The translations under genes and the position numbers were made by a program. A stretch of DNA of 64,000 bases from VAZQ01 sp963702695 (lineage in GTDB: Bacteria > Pseudomonadota > Alphaproteobacteria > Rhizobiales > Xanthobacteraceae): positions 1 to 64,000 of the forward strand of contig CAVPDS010000026.1 in assembly GCA_963702695.1 (NCBI GenBank). The letters run 5' to 3'. Under the pieces are notes generated by a model that worked only from the letters and a program-made list of their open reading frames with translations, ran no database searches and was not told the DNA's origin. Shown piece by piece: positions 16,848-26,754 of this stretch (positions are counted from its first letter, which is position 1; each line of letters starts with the position of its first letter).

Positions 16848-19226
16848 TCAATGCACCGCCCTTCGAGCCGTGAACGCTGGGGTAGCTTCCTCACCTTGTT
16901 GCGGCGCTTCTTGGTGCTCGAAGGTGAGAGCGGATGCTGGCACAGGCCGGCTGAAAAGATATCCCTGTGCGAATCGGCAACCGGCACCGCGCACGAACAG
17001 CAATTGCTCGATGGTTTCGACACCTTCCGCCGTGGTCTCGATATCGAGCGTCCTTCCGAGACTTGCGATTGCGGACACGATTGCCGCGCTATCAGTGTCC
17101 TCAACCATGCTTTGAATAAACGATTTATCGATCTTGATCTCATCGATTGGAAACATCTGTAAATACCTCATAGAACAATAGCCAATTCCAAAATCGTCAA
17201 GAACGATGGATACGCCGAGGTTTTTGATCTCATGAAAAAGAGCGTGAACCCGCTCCGTGCTTTCAAGAAGAACGGTCTCGGTAATTTCAAGCTTGAGACG
17301 GTCGGCTGGCAACCCGGAATCGGCAAGCGTGGACTTCAAGATGCTAAGCAAGTCGCCCCGTTCGAATTGCGCAGGAGAAAGATTAACCGCTAACTTGAGG
17401 TGTGAAGGCCATTTGACAGCGTCAGCGCAAGCCCTCCGAAGAATCCACTCGCCAAGCGCTATGATCAGGCCACTATCTTCCGCGAGCGCAATGAACTGGT
17501 CGGGATAGACCATGCCTCGGTGCGGATGGCGCCAACGAATAAGCGCCTCTGCGCCACAGCACGCCTGCATTCCGACATCGACCACGGTCTGATAGTGAAT
17601 CTCGAATTCATTGTTGGCTATGGCGTTGCGCAGGTCTTCCTCAAGCTCGCGACGTTCGCGCGCCTCTACCTCCATCGAAGCTTCAAATAAACGATATCTG
17701 TTCCCACCTTCGAATTTAGCCGCATAGAGAGCACGGTCGGCGTTGTTAATCAGTGCGTCGGCATTGGCTCCGTCCCGCGGCGCTGACGCGATGCCGATGC
17801 TTATACCAATTGTCACGCGTTGGCCGTCCAGATCGTATGGCTCCGTGACCGCCGCGGAAATTCTGCTGGCAAGCAAAATCGCGCCATTATTATGCGCGCT
17901 CTCCCCCTCGTGCACGATGGCAAATTCGTCCCCACCCAGTCTGGCAACATTATCAACCCCGGGCACTACCCGCCGCAGTCGCTCCGCGATCGCTTTCAAA
18001 AGCGTATCGCCGACAAAGTGGCCGAGCGAGTCATTGATGTTCTTAAAGCGGTCAAGATCGAGCAGCAAGATTGAAAAATGTGCCCCACGCTCGCGCACGA
18101 GAACAAGTAGTTCGTTTACCCGGTCCAGGAAGAGCGCTCAATTCGCGAGCGCCGTTAAGTCATCGTGGCGTGCCATATATGTAAGCTGATGGGACCGCTG
18201 CGCCAGCAGGGCTTTGGACTGGCTTAGCCGCTGAACCTGTCGCATACCTGCTACGAGAAAGCAGATCGAGCAGATCAGCAGAACCGCACTGCCAAATCCG
18301 ATTAGGGTTGCGCGTGAGCGCCAGCTTGCCAACGCCGCTCTTTCCGTCACAGATATACTTACGAAAAGTCCATATTCTGGTACGGCGCGGACCGATACGA
18401 ACCGGAGATTCTGGTCGGTCTTTGCTAACACAAGAAAAGCGCCGCCATTTTTCGACCATGCGTCCAACCGATCCGCTTCTGCGGAAAGCTTATTGCCGGC
18501 AAGCTCTTGCCCCTGCGGGTAGCGCACGAGAATTGTCCCGTCCGACTTGAGCAAGGTGAACAAGAGGCTCGTGAACGACTGAACGGACCCGTAAATGTCT
18601 TCGAAATACTTGGTGCTGACGCTGGCGAATATGATTCCGGCAAATTTTCCGTTAGAGCTCTCCAGTCGCCGAGCGAACACAATAGTGCGTTTGTTGTCGA
18701 TGCGATTTTCAATCGGAAGTGAGGTCACCAATCGATCATCAGCGCGGTTTCGTACATCTTGGAAATAATCGCGGTCCGCGATATTGATTTTGGGAGTTGG
18801 CCAAGCGGCGGTCGATACGACAATCTGGCCTTCGCTGTCGGCGATGACAATGTTGAACGCCTGCGGCAGGCGGTTGCGGTATTTGGTCAGCGTTTCTTGA
18901 AAGCCACGACGCTCAAACACACGTCGAAACCCAAGAGGCGCGTCAATATCCATGCTCTCAGTCGAGGTTTTCATTTCCATAAGTACGACGTCGATCGCTT
19001 GGATAGAGCGAAATAGCTGGTCGGCCAGAATCGTTGCGATGCTTCCCGTCTCGCTGACCGCTGCACTGATGGCGTCGGTTCTCATCTGCCATATCGTCCC
19101 TCCGACCGCTGTAGTCGAAATGGCGAGAATTAAAGCAGCCGCCCACCAGAGGCGGCGCAGGGGGATCGGGTACCTGGAGGTACCTGGATGAATTCCAGAC
19201 ATTAAGGTGTGAGCGCTTCCGGACAT
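16848..19226 (-). pseudogene. GGDEF-EAL cyclic di-GMP protein interrupted by one in-frame TGA
   Basis: Two open stretches in the same frame (from 19226 to the stop at 18138, and on to 16848) form one protein: membrane helix, Cache-type sensor, second helix, GGDEF, then EAL. The stop falls at the start of GGDEF, where family members have TGLANR: here the codons read ALAN-TGA-ALFLDRVNELL, so one CGA-to-TGA change explains it. Beyond it, RLGGDEF, GAEALIRWRHP, DDFGIGYCSMRYL and TAEGVET are intact. An ATG or GTG restart could still make the downstream enzyme, for instance MRERGAHF at 18098, lacking the domain start. Start may be 19256, 19226 or 19202. Sensor half parallels 8650-10296. Confidence 0.85.
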
Positions 19227-19256
19227 TGGTACAGGCCACTCGGAGACAGCCCTCAA

Positions 19257-19674
19257 ACTTATGTCTCATGGGGTCTGAGAGTCGTCTTAAAGCAGAGAGT
19301 TAACCGAAGGCTAAAAGCCGATCCGGAAAAAGGTTGGAGTCAGGACGAGTCTCGGCCACGTCTGGATGAATTGGGATCCGGGCGGCGTGCTGTAACATCC
19401 CGAGCCACGGAAAAACCACTCGATGCGGGCCGCCCGCACCTCGTGGGCGGGATGACCGTCAGTCAGGGCGTGGCGCAGGCCGATGTCGAATGCGAGAGCG
19501 TCACGAACCTGCCAGATCAGTCCGCATCACCGCATATCGTTGCGCTCGCGGTGGGGGAGCCGTCCGCAGCCGATTTTGACTCCACGCCGGGATCGCAGAA
19601 GCAGGGTGGTGGTGGCGCTTGCGAACTTCGTAGCAACTGTAGAGCTATCTGCCCCGATCAGGTAGGCTTGCCGC
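19257..19674. other. Intergenic region between divergent genes
   Basis: This region lies between the divergently transcribed GGDEF-EAL gene and a TTT binding-protein gene, so it probably holds promoters for both. I see no supported gene or clear operator. Confidence 0.35.
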
Positions 19675-20694
19675 ATGCGTTTCGGGACGAACGACATGGA
19701 GGGCTGCATCGTGGTTCGGCCATTATCGAGTCTCGCGCGGCATGCGGCCGTCGTTGTCGCGTTCGTGTTCGCGGCTTCGAGCCAGGTCCAGTCGCAGGGT
19801 TGGCCGACCAAGCCGCTTCACGTGATCGTGCCTTACGCCCCTGGAAGCGCGACCGACATCGTTCCGCGGATGGTATTCGAGCAAGTGTCAAGGCAGATTG
19901 GCCAGCCCATCATCATCGACAACCGGGCGGGCGGGGGGACGACGCTCGGCACCAACGCCGTCGCCAAATCCGCCCCGGACGGGTACACGATCCTGGTCCA
20001 CTCCAATGCGCTGGTGACGACGCCGGCGATCCAAGCGAATGTTCCCTATGACCCGGTGCGGGACTTTTCCGCCATCACTCCACTCGGCAACCTGCCGCTG
20101 GTATTGGTGATTTCGCCGGAAAAGAATATCAAAACGCTCAAGGAACTCGTGGCCGCCGCCAAGGCCAAGCCGGGATCGCTCAATTACGCTGCCGCCGGCA
20201 TCGGAACGCCGCCGCATCTGACCATGGAGCGCTTCCGCCTTGCGGCAGGTTTCACTGGTCAGGTGGTTCCCTTCCGGGGTGCGCCGGAGGGGCTCACCGA
20301 GGTGATGGCAGGACGCGTGGACGTGTACTTCGCTCCGATCACACCCGCGCTGCCTCTCATCCGCGAGGGCAAACTTTTGGCGCTGGCGGTGTCAAGTTCC
20401 AAGCGTGCTGCGGCCTTGCCGAACGTGCCCACGACGATCGAGGCCGGTTACCCCGATTCCGACTTCGATTTCTGGATCGGGATGTTCGTACCGAGACAAA
20501 CCCCGCGAGACATGGTCAACCGTCTTCACCAGGAGACAGTCAAGGGTCTGGAGAATCCGTCAGTAAGCGAGAAACTCGTAAGCCTCGGTGTCGAGCCGAT
20601 GATCATGAAGCCGTCGGACTTCGACGCGCGAGTCGCGAAGGAGGCTGGCATCGCGCTCGAACTCGCCAAGGCGGCAGGAATTACGCCGCAGTAG
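19675..20694 (+). CDS. Tripartite tricarboxylate transporter substrate-binding protein (Bug family)
   Basis: This 339-residue periplasmic binding protein shows the family blocks VIVPYAPGSATDIVPRM, DNRAGGGTTLGTNAVAKSAP, the PDGYTILVHS strand, VPFRGAPEGLTEVMAGRVD and ALPNVPTTIEAG. The signal peptide covers about RHAAVVVAFVFAASSQVQSQG. An alternative start is the ATG at 19696. It has no TctAB partners nearby. The downstream PrpD-like and cyclodeaminase-like genes, on the same strand, could act on the imported compound, but this is only suggested by position. Confidence 0.9.
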   Translation: MRFGTNDMEGCIVVRPLSSLARHAAVVVAFVFAASSQVQSQGWPTKPLHVIVPYAPGSATDIVPRMVFEQVSRQIGQPIIIDNRAGGGTTLGTNAVAKSAPDGYTILVHSNALVTTPAIQANVPYDPVRDFSAITPLGNLPLVLVISPEKNIKTLKELVAAAKAKPGSLNYAAAGIGTPPHLTMERFRLAAGFTGQVVPFRGAPEGLTEVMAGRVDVYFAPITPALPLIREGKLLALAVSSSKRAAALPNVPTTIEAGYPDSDFDFWIGMFVPRQTPRDMVNRLHQETVKGLENPSVSEKLVSLGVEPMIMKPSDFDARVAKEAGIALELAKAAGITPQ

Positions 20695-20935
20695 ATGCCG
20701 GAACTTGGATGTTCGAAGACTTCATCCGCATCGAAATCAAGATTTCCCGCGCCCGCATTGCCACGGTGCATGGCGGATAAATAGTCCCCAGGGCGAGATT
20801 TGTTGAAACCATGCAGTGGCGTTTGGCGCCGAGAGGGGGTTACATATTATGGCCCCGACGAGGAGTGCGAGCGGATGGATCGATTTTTGACGGGTCTGAT
20901 GCGGTGGAGTTTGGGCCTGGCGGTCGGTATGGCTC

Positions 20936-22411
20936 TTGCGCTTTGCACGCGGATTTCCATCCGCGAACGCGCAGGCACTTGTTTTTTCGCGCCCAACCGT
21001 CGCTGTGCTTCCGCTCGACAACAATTCCGGCGACGCGACGAAGGATTTCTTCGCCGGCGGGCTGACTGATGAGATTGCCTCCGCGCTTACCAATGTGCGG
21101 GGTCTCGGCGTCGTGGCGCGCTCATCCGCGTTCCAGGTGAAACCATCGAACCGCGACATCAAGGCCATCGGTCAGTCGCTCAACGCGAACTATCTCGTGC
21201 AAGGCTCGGCACGCATGACGGCGGACCGCGTGCATTTGAACATCCGTTTGGCTCGGACCAGCGACGGTGCGCAGCTCTGGTCGGAGGACTATGACGGCAC
21301 ACTTTCCGACATCTTCGACCTCGAAGAGGATATCGCCCGGAAGGTCGCTACGGCCCTGATGGCATCCCCAAGCCCCGGCGAGGTGCTGGTGCGCAGCCGC
21401 ACCCGCGATGTCGTTCCTTATCTGGATTTCCTGCGTGCCAAGGTGGCGGCGCGTCCACGCGGCGCCAAGGCGCTCGAGGATGCCGCCCGGCTGCTCGAGC
21501 CGGTGGTGATGCGCGAGCCCGATTTTGCGCCGGCCGCAGCGCTCCTTGCCTATGGTTACGCGCTGACGCCGCTGTTTGCGCCGTCCCTGCGCGGCGGCAT
21601 GCCTGAGCAGGAGCGCGGGATCGTCGAGCGCACAATTCCGCGCAGCGACGCGCTCGCCCGGCACGCCACGCAGCTCGACCCGAAGAATGCAGAAGGCTTC
21701 GTGGCGCTCGCCTATGCCAATATGGTGCAGGGGCGGATGGCGGCGGCGGAGGATGCGTTCAGGCAGGCCCTCGCCCTCAACCCGAACCAGGCTGACGGGC
21801 TGCACGGCTACAGCCAGCTTCTCGCCGCATTGGGTCGCATCAAGGAATCGCTTGCGATGCGCGAGCACCTGCAGGCCGGCGAGCAATCCATCATCAACTA
21901 TACGGCCGATACCGCCGAGATCTATTGGCTCGACGGCGATACCGAGAAGGCGCTCACCATACTCCAGCCGTTCCGCCCGGGACGGACGCTCGAGCTCGCG
22001 CTGGTGTTGGCCTCCGTCGGGCGCCACCATGAAGCCGCGGTAGCGATCCGCGAAATGCCAGCGGCGAACTATCCGCCCGGAATGACGGAGGCGGCGGCGA
22101 AGATTCTCAACTCCGCGCCCGCGAAGGCGCCCTCACCGGAAGCGCTGCCGCGGATCGGCAGCATGAGCTTCGCCTACATGCATGTGGGTGCACCCGAGCG
22201 TGTCTTGGAATTCTACGAAGACGAAGTCCGGGCCGGCTATTTCCAGCCCATCTCCGCGACCTGGTTTTGGCATCCGACCTATGCGGCGGTGCGCAAGACC
22301 GAGCGCTTCAAAAAGGTCGTGGGCGATCTGGGTCTCGTCGACTATTGGCGCGCGCGGGGCTGGCCGGCGCAGTGTCGTCCGGTCGGGGCCGGCAACTTCG
22401 CTTGCGATTGA
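20936..22411 (+). CDS. TolB-like/TPR protein, N-terminus apparently frameshifted
   Basis: The frame from 20936 begins at TTG and carries a TolB/FlgO-like domain typical of adenylate-cyclase-like regulators (VAVLPLDNNSGD, FFAGGLTDEIASALTN, YLVQGSARM), then TPR-type helices (EGFVALAYANMVQGRMAAAE). Such proteins usually start with a membrane segment. One is encoded just upstream in another frame from the ATG at 20875 (MDRFLTGLMRWSLGLAVGMA), with a GAGGAG site. Removing one T from the TTT at 20942-20944 joins both frames as ALALARGFPSANAQ. So the true gene is probably 20875-22411 with a one-base frameshift. Function is unknown; it may scaffold or regulate. Confidence 0.8.
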   Translation: MRFARGFPSANAQALVFSRPTVAVLPLDNNSGDATKDFFAGGLTDEIASALTNVRGLGVVARSSAFQVKPSNRDIKAIGQSLNANYLVQGSARMTADRVHLNIRLARTSDGAQLWSEDYDGTLSDIFDLEEDIARKVATALMASPSPGEVLVRSRTRDVVPYLDFLRAKVAARPRGAKALEDAARLLEPVVMREPDFAPAAALLAYGYALTPLFAPSLRGGMPEQERGIVERTIPRSDALARHATQLDPKNAEGFVALAYANMVQGRMAAAEDAFRQALALNPNQADGLHGYSQLLAALGRIKESLAMREHLQAGEQSIINYTADTAEIYWLDGDTEKALTILQPFRPGRTLELALVLASVGRHHEAAVAIREMPAANYPPGMTEAAAKILNSAPAKAPSPEALPRIGSMSFAYMHVGAPERVLEFYEDEVRAGYFQPISATWFWHPTYAAVRKTERFKKVVGDLGLVDYWRARGWPAQCRPVGAGNFACD

Positions 22412-22416
22412 TCCTG

Positions 22417-23793
22417 ATGAGCGTGACCAGCCGTCTCTGCGATAGGATCGTATCAATCACTTCCGATGGAATTGGCGAGGGCGCGATCGCCAAGGCGCGT
22501 CAGCTCGTTCTCGACGGCGTCAGCGTGGCGGTGGCCGGCGCTCGCATCGAGGCGGCGCCACATGTTCTGGCCGATTACGTACACGCGCAAGGATCGAAAG
22601 CCGAAGCTTCGGCCCTCGGTTTCGGCTTTCGCCTGGCGTCGGTGCCTGCTGCGCTCCTCAATGCGACGTCCATGCACGTGCTCGATTTCGAGCCGATGTG
22701 GACGCCGGCGACGCACGCGCTGTCGCCCGCGTTGGCGCCGGTGCTGGCGCTTGCCGAGTCGATCGGCGGCAATGGGCGCGAAGTGCTCGCCGCTCTCATC
22801 AAGGGAGTCGAGATCCAAGGCTGGATTCGCCGCGCCTCGGGACATGTCGAATCGCGCGACTTCAAGTTCCATCCGCCAGGCATGGTCGGGCCTATCGGCG
22901 CGGCGGTGGCGGCCTCGCATCTCCTGAATCTCGACGCCGAGCGCCTTGCCAACGCGATCGGCATTGCAACGTCGCGATGCGGCAGCCTCACGAGCAACAC
23001 CGGCACGATGACCAAATCAACTCATTGTGGCTATGCAGCATCGCTGGGGCTCGAATCAGCCTTGCTCGCTGCACGCGGCTTCACCGGTGACGCCGCCGCC
23101 TTTGACAGCCCCCACGGCTACGTGGCATCGTTTCTGCCGCCGCATTTCGACCGCGAGATGCTGCTCTCGTTCGGACCGCCGTTTCGGCTGGTCGATCCCG
23201 GCTACACCCTCAAAATTTTTCCCTGCAAGTTCACGACGCATTACGGCATCACCGCAGGTCTCGCGGCGCGACCGAGGATTCCGTCAGCCGATGCGATCTG
23301 CGCCGTCCGGATGCTGGCGCCCGTCGTTCCCACCGGCGACCGGCCGCATCCCAGGACCGGGCTCGAAGGAAAATTCAGCGTGCAATACACACTGGCGGCA
23401 GCGCTGCTCGACGGCGCGGTGACGTTGTCGAGCTTTACCGACGAGCGCCTCAAGCGGCCCGACATGCAGGCGCTGCTGGACAAGATCACCGTCACCATGA
23501 CGCCGGACATCACGACCGAATACAATGCGGGCCGCTATGTCGATCTTGAGATCGAGCTTGCCGACGGCGCGATTGTGCACGAACGCTGCGAAAGACCGCG
23601 CGGCTCCTGGGGCGCTGAGCCCATTTCAGAAGCCGAACACCTTGTGAAGGTGCGGGACTGCCTGAATGGCTCGCTGTCCCCGGAAGCAATCGATGAGTGC
23701 ATCGCGCTCGGCAGCCGCTTCGAGCATTTGGAAGCGGATGGCATCCGCCGCCTTCTTTCCCTCGCGTGCGGGGAGGCACCGGCGCGATGCTGA
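22417..23793 (+). CDS. MmgE/PrpD family protein
   Basis: This 458-residue protein belongs to the MmgE/PrpD family, which includes 2-methylcitrate dehydratase, cis-aconitate decarboxylase and iminodisuccinate epimerase. Visible signs are the N-terminal helix block with LVLDGVSVAVAGAR, NATSMHVLDFEPMW (usual form NG...H..DFDD), SPALAPVLALAE and FPCKFTTHYGITA. The usual DDxH aspartates near residue 85 are changed to EPMW, so activity may differ from PrpD. It ends inside the next gene's start (7-base overlap), implying joint translation with the cyclodeaminase-like gene. Substrate unknown; a dicarboxylic or amino-acid-derived compound is plausible. Confidence 0.87.
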   Translation: MSVTSRLCDRIVSITSDGIGEGAIAKARQLVLDGVSVAVAGARIEAAPHVLADYVHAQGSKAEASALGFGFRLASVPAALLNATSMHVLDFEPMWTPATHALSPALAPVLALAESIGGNGREVLAALIKGVEIQGWIRRASGHVESRDFKFHPPGMVGPIGAAVAASHLLNLDAERLANAIGIATSRCGSLTSNTGTMTKSTHCGYAASLGLESALLAARGFTGDAAAFDSPHGYVASFLPPHFDREMLLSFGPPFRLVDPGYTLKIFPCKFTTHYGITAGLAARPRIPSADAICAVRMLAPVVPTGDRPHPRTGLEGKFSVQYTLAAALLDGAVTLSSFTDERLKRPDMQALLDKITVTMTPDITTEYNAGRYVDLEIELADGAIVHERCERPRGSWGAEPISEAEHLVKVRDCLNGSLSPEAIDECIALGSRFEHLEADGIRRLLSLACGEAPARC

Positions 23794-24887
23794 TGATCGA
23801 CAATGAAGTGGTGAAGCGCGTCCTCACAATGCGCGAATGCATCGAAGCGCAGGAGCGCGCCTTCGCCGGAACACTGACCGGCGCCTCCGTCTCGCGGCCG
23901 CGCATCGATATGTTTGTGCCGTGCAACCGGGAAGACGGTTATTATCGCTGGGGCTCGGTGGAAGGGGCAAGTGACGGCGTGCTCGCAGTGCGGCTCAAGT
24001 CTGACATCATGACCTGGCCGGAGGGACCGGACGGCACGCGCACGGAGAGCAAATATTGTATCCGGCCCGGTACCTATTGCGGCCTCGTCCTCCTGTTCAG
24101 CACTGCCGACGGCGAGCCGCTCGCGATCATCAATGACGGTTATCTTCAGCACATGCGCGTCGGCGCATCGGCCGGCATCGGCACGAAGCTTTTGGCCCGC
24201 GAGGACACGCATGCCGTCGGGATGATCGGCTCGGGTGGCATGGCCCGGACCGTTTTGGAGGCGCTGGTCGAGGTTCGCGACATCCAGGCGGTCAAGGTTT
24301 ACAGCCGCGGCGCCACCAATCGTGACGCATTCGCAGCGGAAATGAGTGCGAAGCTCGGGGTAGTGATCCTGCCCGTCGCCACCGCGCGCGAGGCTGTTCG
24401 CGACGCCGATATTCTGGCGACCTGCACCGACAGCATGCATCCGGTGATCGAAGGGAACTGGCTGGAAGCCGGCATGCATGTCGTCAATATCGGGCCTCAC
24501 GATCTCGGGCCCGACGCAGTCGCGCGCATAGATGTCGTGGTGCGCCAGGGCATGGATACGCTGCCGATGCCCGAAGACGAGGTGTTCCGCAAAGGCGTCG
24601 GCCACAGCCATGGCGCTTTCGTCGGTGGCAGCCCCGAGGAACAGAAGCGCCTGCCGAAGTCCTCGCCCAAGCGCGCCGGCGCGCCCAAAGGGCCACTTTA
24701 TGCTGACGTGATCTCCGGCAAGGCGTCGGGCCGCATCAGCCACGACCAGATCAGCCAATATCGGCCCGTCGGAAATTGGGGTCTGCAATTCTCCTCCATC
24801 GGTGGCCTGGTCTATCGCCGGGCGAAGGAACAGCGCCTCGGTCGCGAGCTGCCGACCGAATGGTTTCTCCAAGACATCAAGAATTGA
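23787..24887 (+). CDS. Ornithine cyclodeaminase/mu-crystallin family protein
   Basis: This 366-residue NAD(P)-dependent enzyme family includes ornithine cyclodeaminase, ketimine reductase and N-methyl-amino-acid or alanine dehydrogenases. The Rossmann motif is GMIGSGGMARTVLEAL near residue 150; earlier blocks GLVLLFSTADGEPLAIIND and MRVGASAGIGTKLL match the family, and GPHDLGPDAVARIDVVV carries the expected aspartate. The ATG at 23787 overlaps the PrpD-like stop. Together with the PrpD-like gene it suggests breakdown of an imino or amino acid such as iminodisuccinate. That pathway is inference. Confidence 0.87.
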   Translation: MLMIDNEVVKRVLTMRECIEAQERAFAGTLTGASVSRPRIDMFVPCNREDGYYRWGSVEGASDGVLAVRLKSDIMTWPEGPDGTRTESKYCIRPGTYCGLVLLFSTADGEPLAIINDGYLQHMRVGASAGIGTKLLAREDTHAVGMIGSGGMARTVLEALVEVRDIQAVKVYSRGATNRDAFAAEMSAKLGVVILPVATAREAVRDADILATCTDSMHPVIEGNWLEAGMHVVNIGPHDLGPDAVARIDVVVRQGMDTLPMPEDEVFRKGVGHSHGAFVGGSPEEQKRLPKSSPKRAGAPKGPLYADVISGKASGRISHDQISQYRPVGNWGLQFSSIGGLVYRRAKEQRLGRELPTEWFLQDIKN

Positions 24888-24911
24888 GACGTCAAGAGTT
24901 GAGGTGGCGGA

Positions 24912-25889
24912 TCAATCCGGCTTGGCGCCGGAGAACTTGACCACCTTGGCCCACTTCTCGGTCTCCGCAGCGATGAGCGCTCCGAAGTCGGCTGGTGAGC
25001 CCGTAATGATCGTGCCTCCCATATCGGCAAGGCGCGCCTTCATCCTGGGATCGGCGAGTGCGCTGTTGATCTCCTTGTTGAGTCTTTCGACGATCTCGGC
25101 AGGCGTGTTCCGGGGGACGCCGATGCCATACCAAACACTTGTCTCATAGCCCGGCACAAACTCGTCAATGGCCGGGACGTCCGGCAGCGCGTCCGATCGC
25201 TGCGCGGTCGTTACCCCCAGCGGGCGCAGCGTGCCCTGCCTGATGTGCTCGAGTGAGTTGCCGATGGCATCGAACATCACGTGCACCTGTCCGCCGATCA
25301 GATCCTGGAGCGCAGGCGCGCCGCCCCGATAAGGAACATGGACCATGTCGATGCCGGACAGCATCTTGAACAGTTCGCCGGACACGTGGCTCGAGTTTCC
25401 GGTGCCGGCGGACGCCATGTTGATCTTGCCCGGATTGGCCTTTGCATAGGCGATGAACTCGGGGATCGTCTTGGCGGGAAACGACGGATGCACCACCATG
25501 ACGCTGGCCAGACGGACGATGCCGGCAACCGGCGCTATGTCGCGAATGAAATTGAAATTGAGTTTGTCGTAGAGTGTCGCGTTGATCGCGTTCCCCGCGG
25601 TGACATAGAGAAGCGTGTAGCCGTCCGCTGGCGCGCGCACGACCGCCTCGGTGCCGATATTGGTGCCCGCGCCTGGCCGATTCTCGATGACGAAGGGCTG
25701 GCCGAGCCGTTCCGACAACGATTGAGCCAGCAGCCGCGCGATCGTGTCGGTCCCACCCCCGGCTGGAAAGCCGACGACCAAATGCACCGGACGCGATGGA
25801 TAGCTTTGCGCCCGCGCAACACGCGATACGATCACGAGGGCGGCGGCACCGGCAGCCAAGTGCAGGAATCGTCGGCGTGCGAGTTTCAT
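24912..25889 (-). CDS. Tripartite tricarboxylate transporter substrate-binding protein with Tat signal
   Basis: This 325-residue Bug-family protein begins MKLARRRFLHLAAGAAA, a twin-arginine-type signal ending near VARAQS. Family blocks are LVVGFPAGGGTDTIARLL, ENRPGAGTNIGTEAVVRAP, DGYTLLYV, VPYRGGAPALQDLIGGQV and DALPDVPAIDEFVPGYE. It is convergent with the cyclodeaminase-like gene, 24 bases apart. A TTG 4 codons upstream (25901) is a weaker start choice. No permease genes are nearby; the ligand may relate to the adjacent catabolic pair. Confidence 0.91.
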   Translation of the reverse strand: MKLARRRFLHLAAGAAALVIVSRVARAQSYPSRPVHLVVGFPAGGGTDTIARLLAQSLSERLGQPFVIENRPGAGTNIGTEAVVRAPADGYTLLYVTAGNAINATLYDKLNFNFIRDIAPVAGIVRLASVMVVHPSFPAKTIPEFIAYAKANPGKINMASAGTGNSSHVSGELFKMLSGIDMVHVPYRGGAPALQDLIGGQVHVMFDAIGNSLEHIRQGTLRPLGVTTAQRSDALPDVPAIDEFVPGYETSVWYGIGVPRNTPAEIVERLNKEINSALADPRMKARLADMGGTIITGSPADFGALIAAETEKWAKVVKFSGAKPD

Positions 25890-25937
25890 GGTGTTTTCCA
25901 AACGGCCGAAAAAGACAACTCTTTACGTAAAAGCCGG

Positions 25938-26558
25938 TTAGACCACCCTTACGCTCGCAATGAATCCCGCCTGCAGGTCGCGCAAGGTTGTCATCGTTGC
26001 GGTGAGCCCGTCGCGGACTTTTTTCGTATCGCGGCGAGCCAGCCTGATACAATCGTTTGCCTCCGCCAATTTGCCATCATCGACTAAATCGAGAGTTTGC
26101 TCTGCGTGGGTCTTCACCCACGCCGAAACCTCTTTCATGGCTTCTATGATATAGTCGTCGCTGGTGCCGAGCCCGTCAAAAGCATTGCGCAACTCATTCC
26201 TCTCGCTGCGATCCTTGAAGACGCGAGCAAACCATTTATCGAGATAGGTATCGTAGATATTCTTGATTTTGTGACAATGGCCACGCGATTCACCAATGCG
26301 GATGGCTGATCGTCCTCCTTCCAGTTCCAAGAGGATCGTACGGCCCGGCACGATGCCTTCCTGGGGAAGAAACTGAAGACTGAGATAGCGTACGATCTCG
26401 TCGTCGAGGGCCAAAACAGTCTTGGCCAGTTCGTCAAGTACGTCAGCCAGCTTCGCAGCCGCCTCGTCAGGCTGGTCCATCAGCGCATTCTTTACGCGCT
26501 CGATGACGCCCAAACGATCTGCAAGTTCCTTAATTACTGTGTCGAGCATTGGTAGCAA
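25938..26558 (-). CDS. Hypothetical helical protein
   Basis: I do not recognise this protein of about 206 residues. It is predicted largely helical and charged, with no signal peptide or membrane segment. The N-terminal part has regular heptad-like Leu spacing (LADVLDELAKTVLALDDEIV), the middle has HCHKIKNIYDTYLDKWFARVF, and the C-terminal part is a Lys/Arg-rich helix. Starts at 26558 or the second Met (26549) are both possible. Codon use is less GC-biased than the housekeeping genes, and an IS remnant lies just upstream, so it may be acquired DNA. Confidence 0.6.
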   Translation of the reverse strand: MLPMLDTVIKELADRLGVIERVKNALMDQPDEAAAKLADVLDELAKTVLALDDEIVRYLSLQFLPQEGIVPGRTILLELEGGRSAIRIGESRGHCHKIKNIYDTYLDKWFARVFKDRSERNELRNAFDGLGTSDDYIIEAMKEVSAWVKTHAEQTLDLVDDGKLAEANDCIRLARRDTKKVRDGLTATMTTLRDLQAGFIASVRVV

Positions 26559-26754
26559 CGCCCCTTGCGGTTCAACATCAGGAGCCGCTTGTCGCAGTGT
26601 GCCTATTCAACCAACGTCCATCGACGTAGCCAGAGGGCAACGCCGCGGACCTGGCGCCGGGCGAGCGACTGCAAATTATTCCGCCCTGGTTGATAGGGCA
26701 ATGCCAGTATTGGCCTTTCTGCTCGATACGAATTCCTGATCGCTGCCGCGGTTG

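Noticed and set aside
23535..24872. Minus-strand frame of 445 codons opposite the cyclodeaminase gene
   Set aside because: It is the mirror of a well-supported gene, with no motifs.
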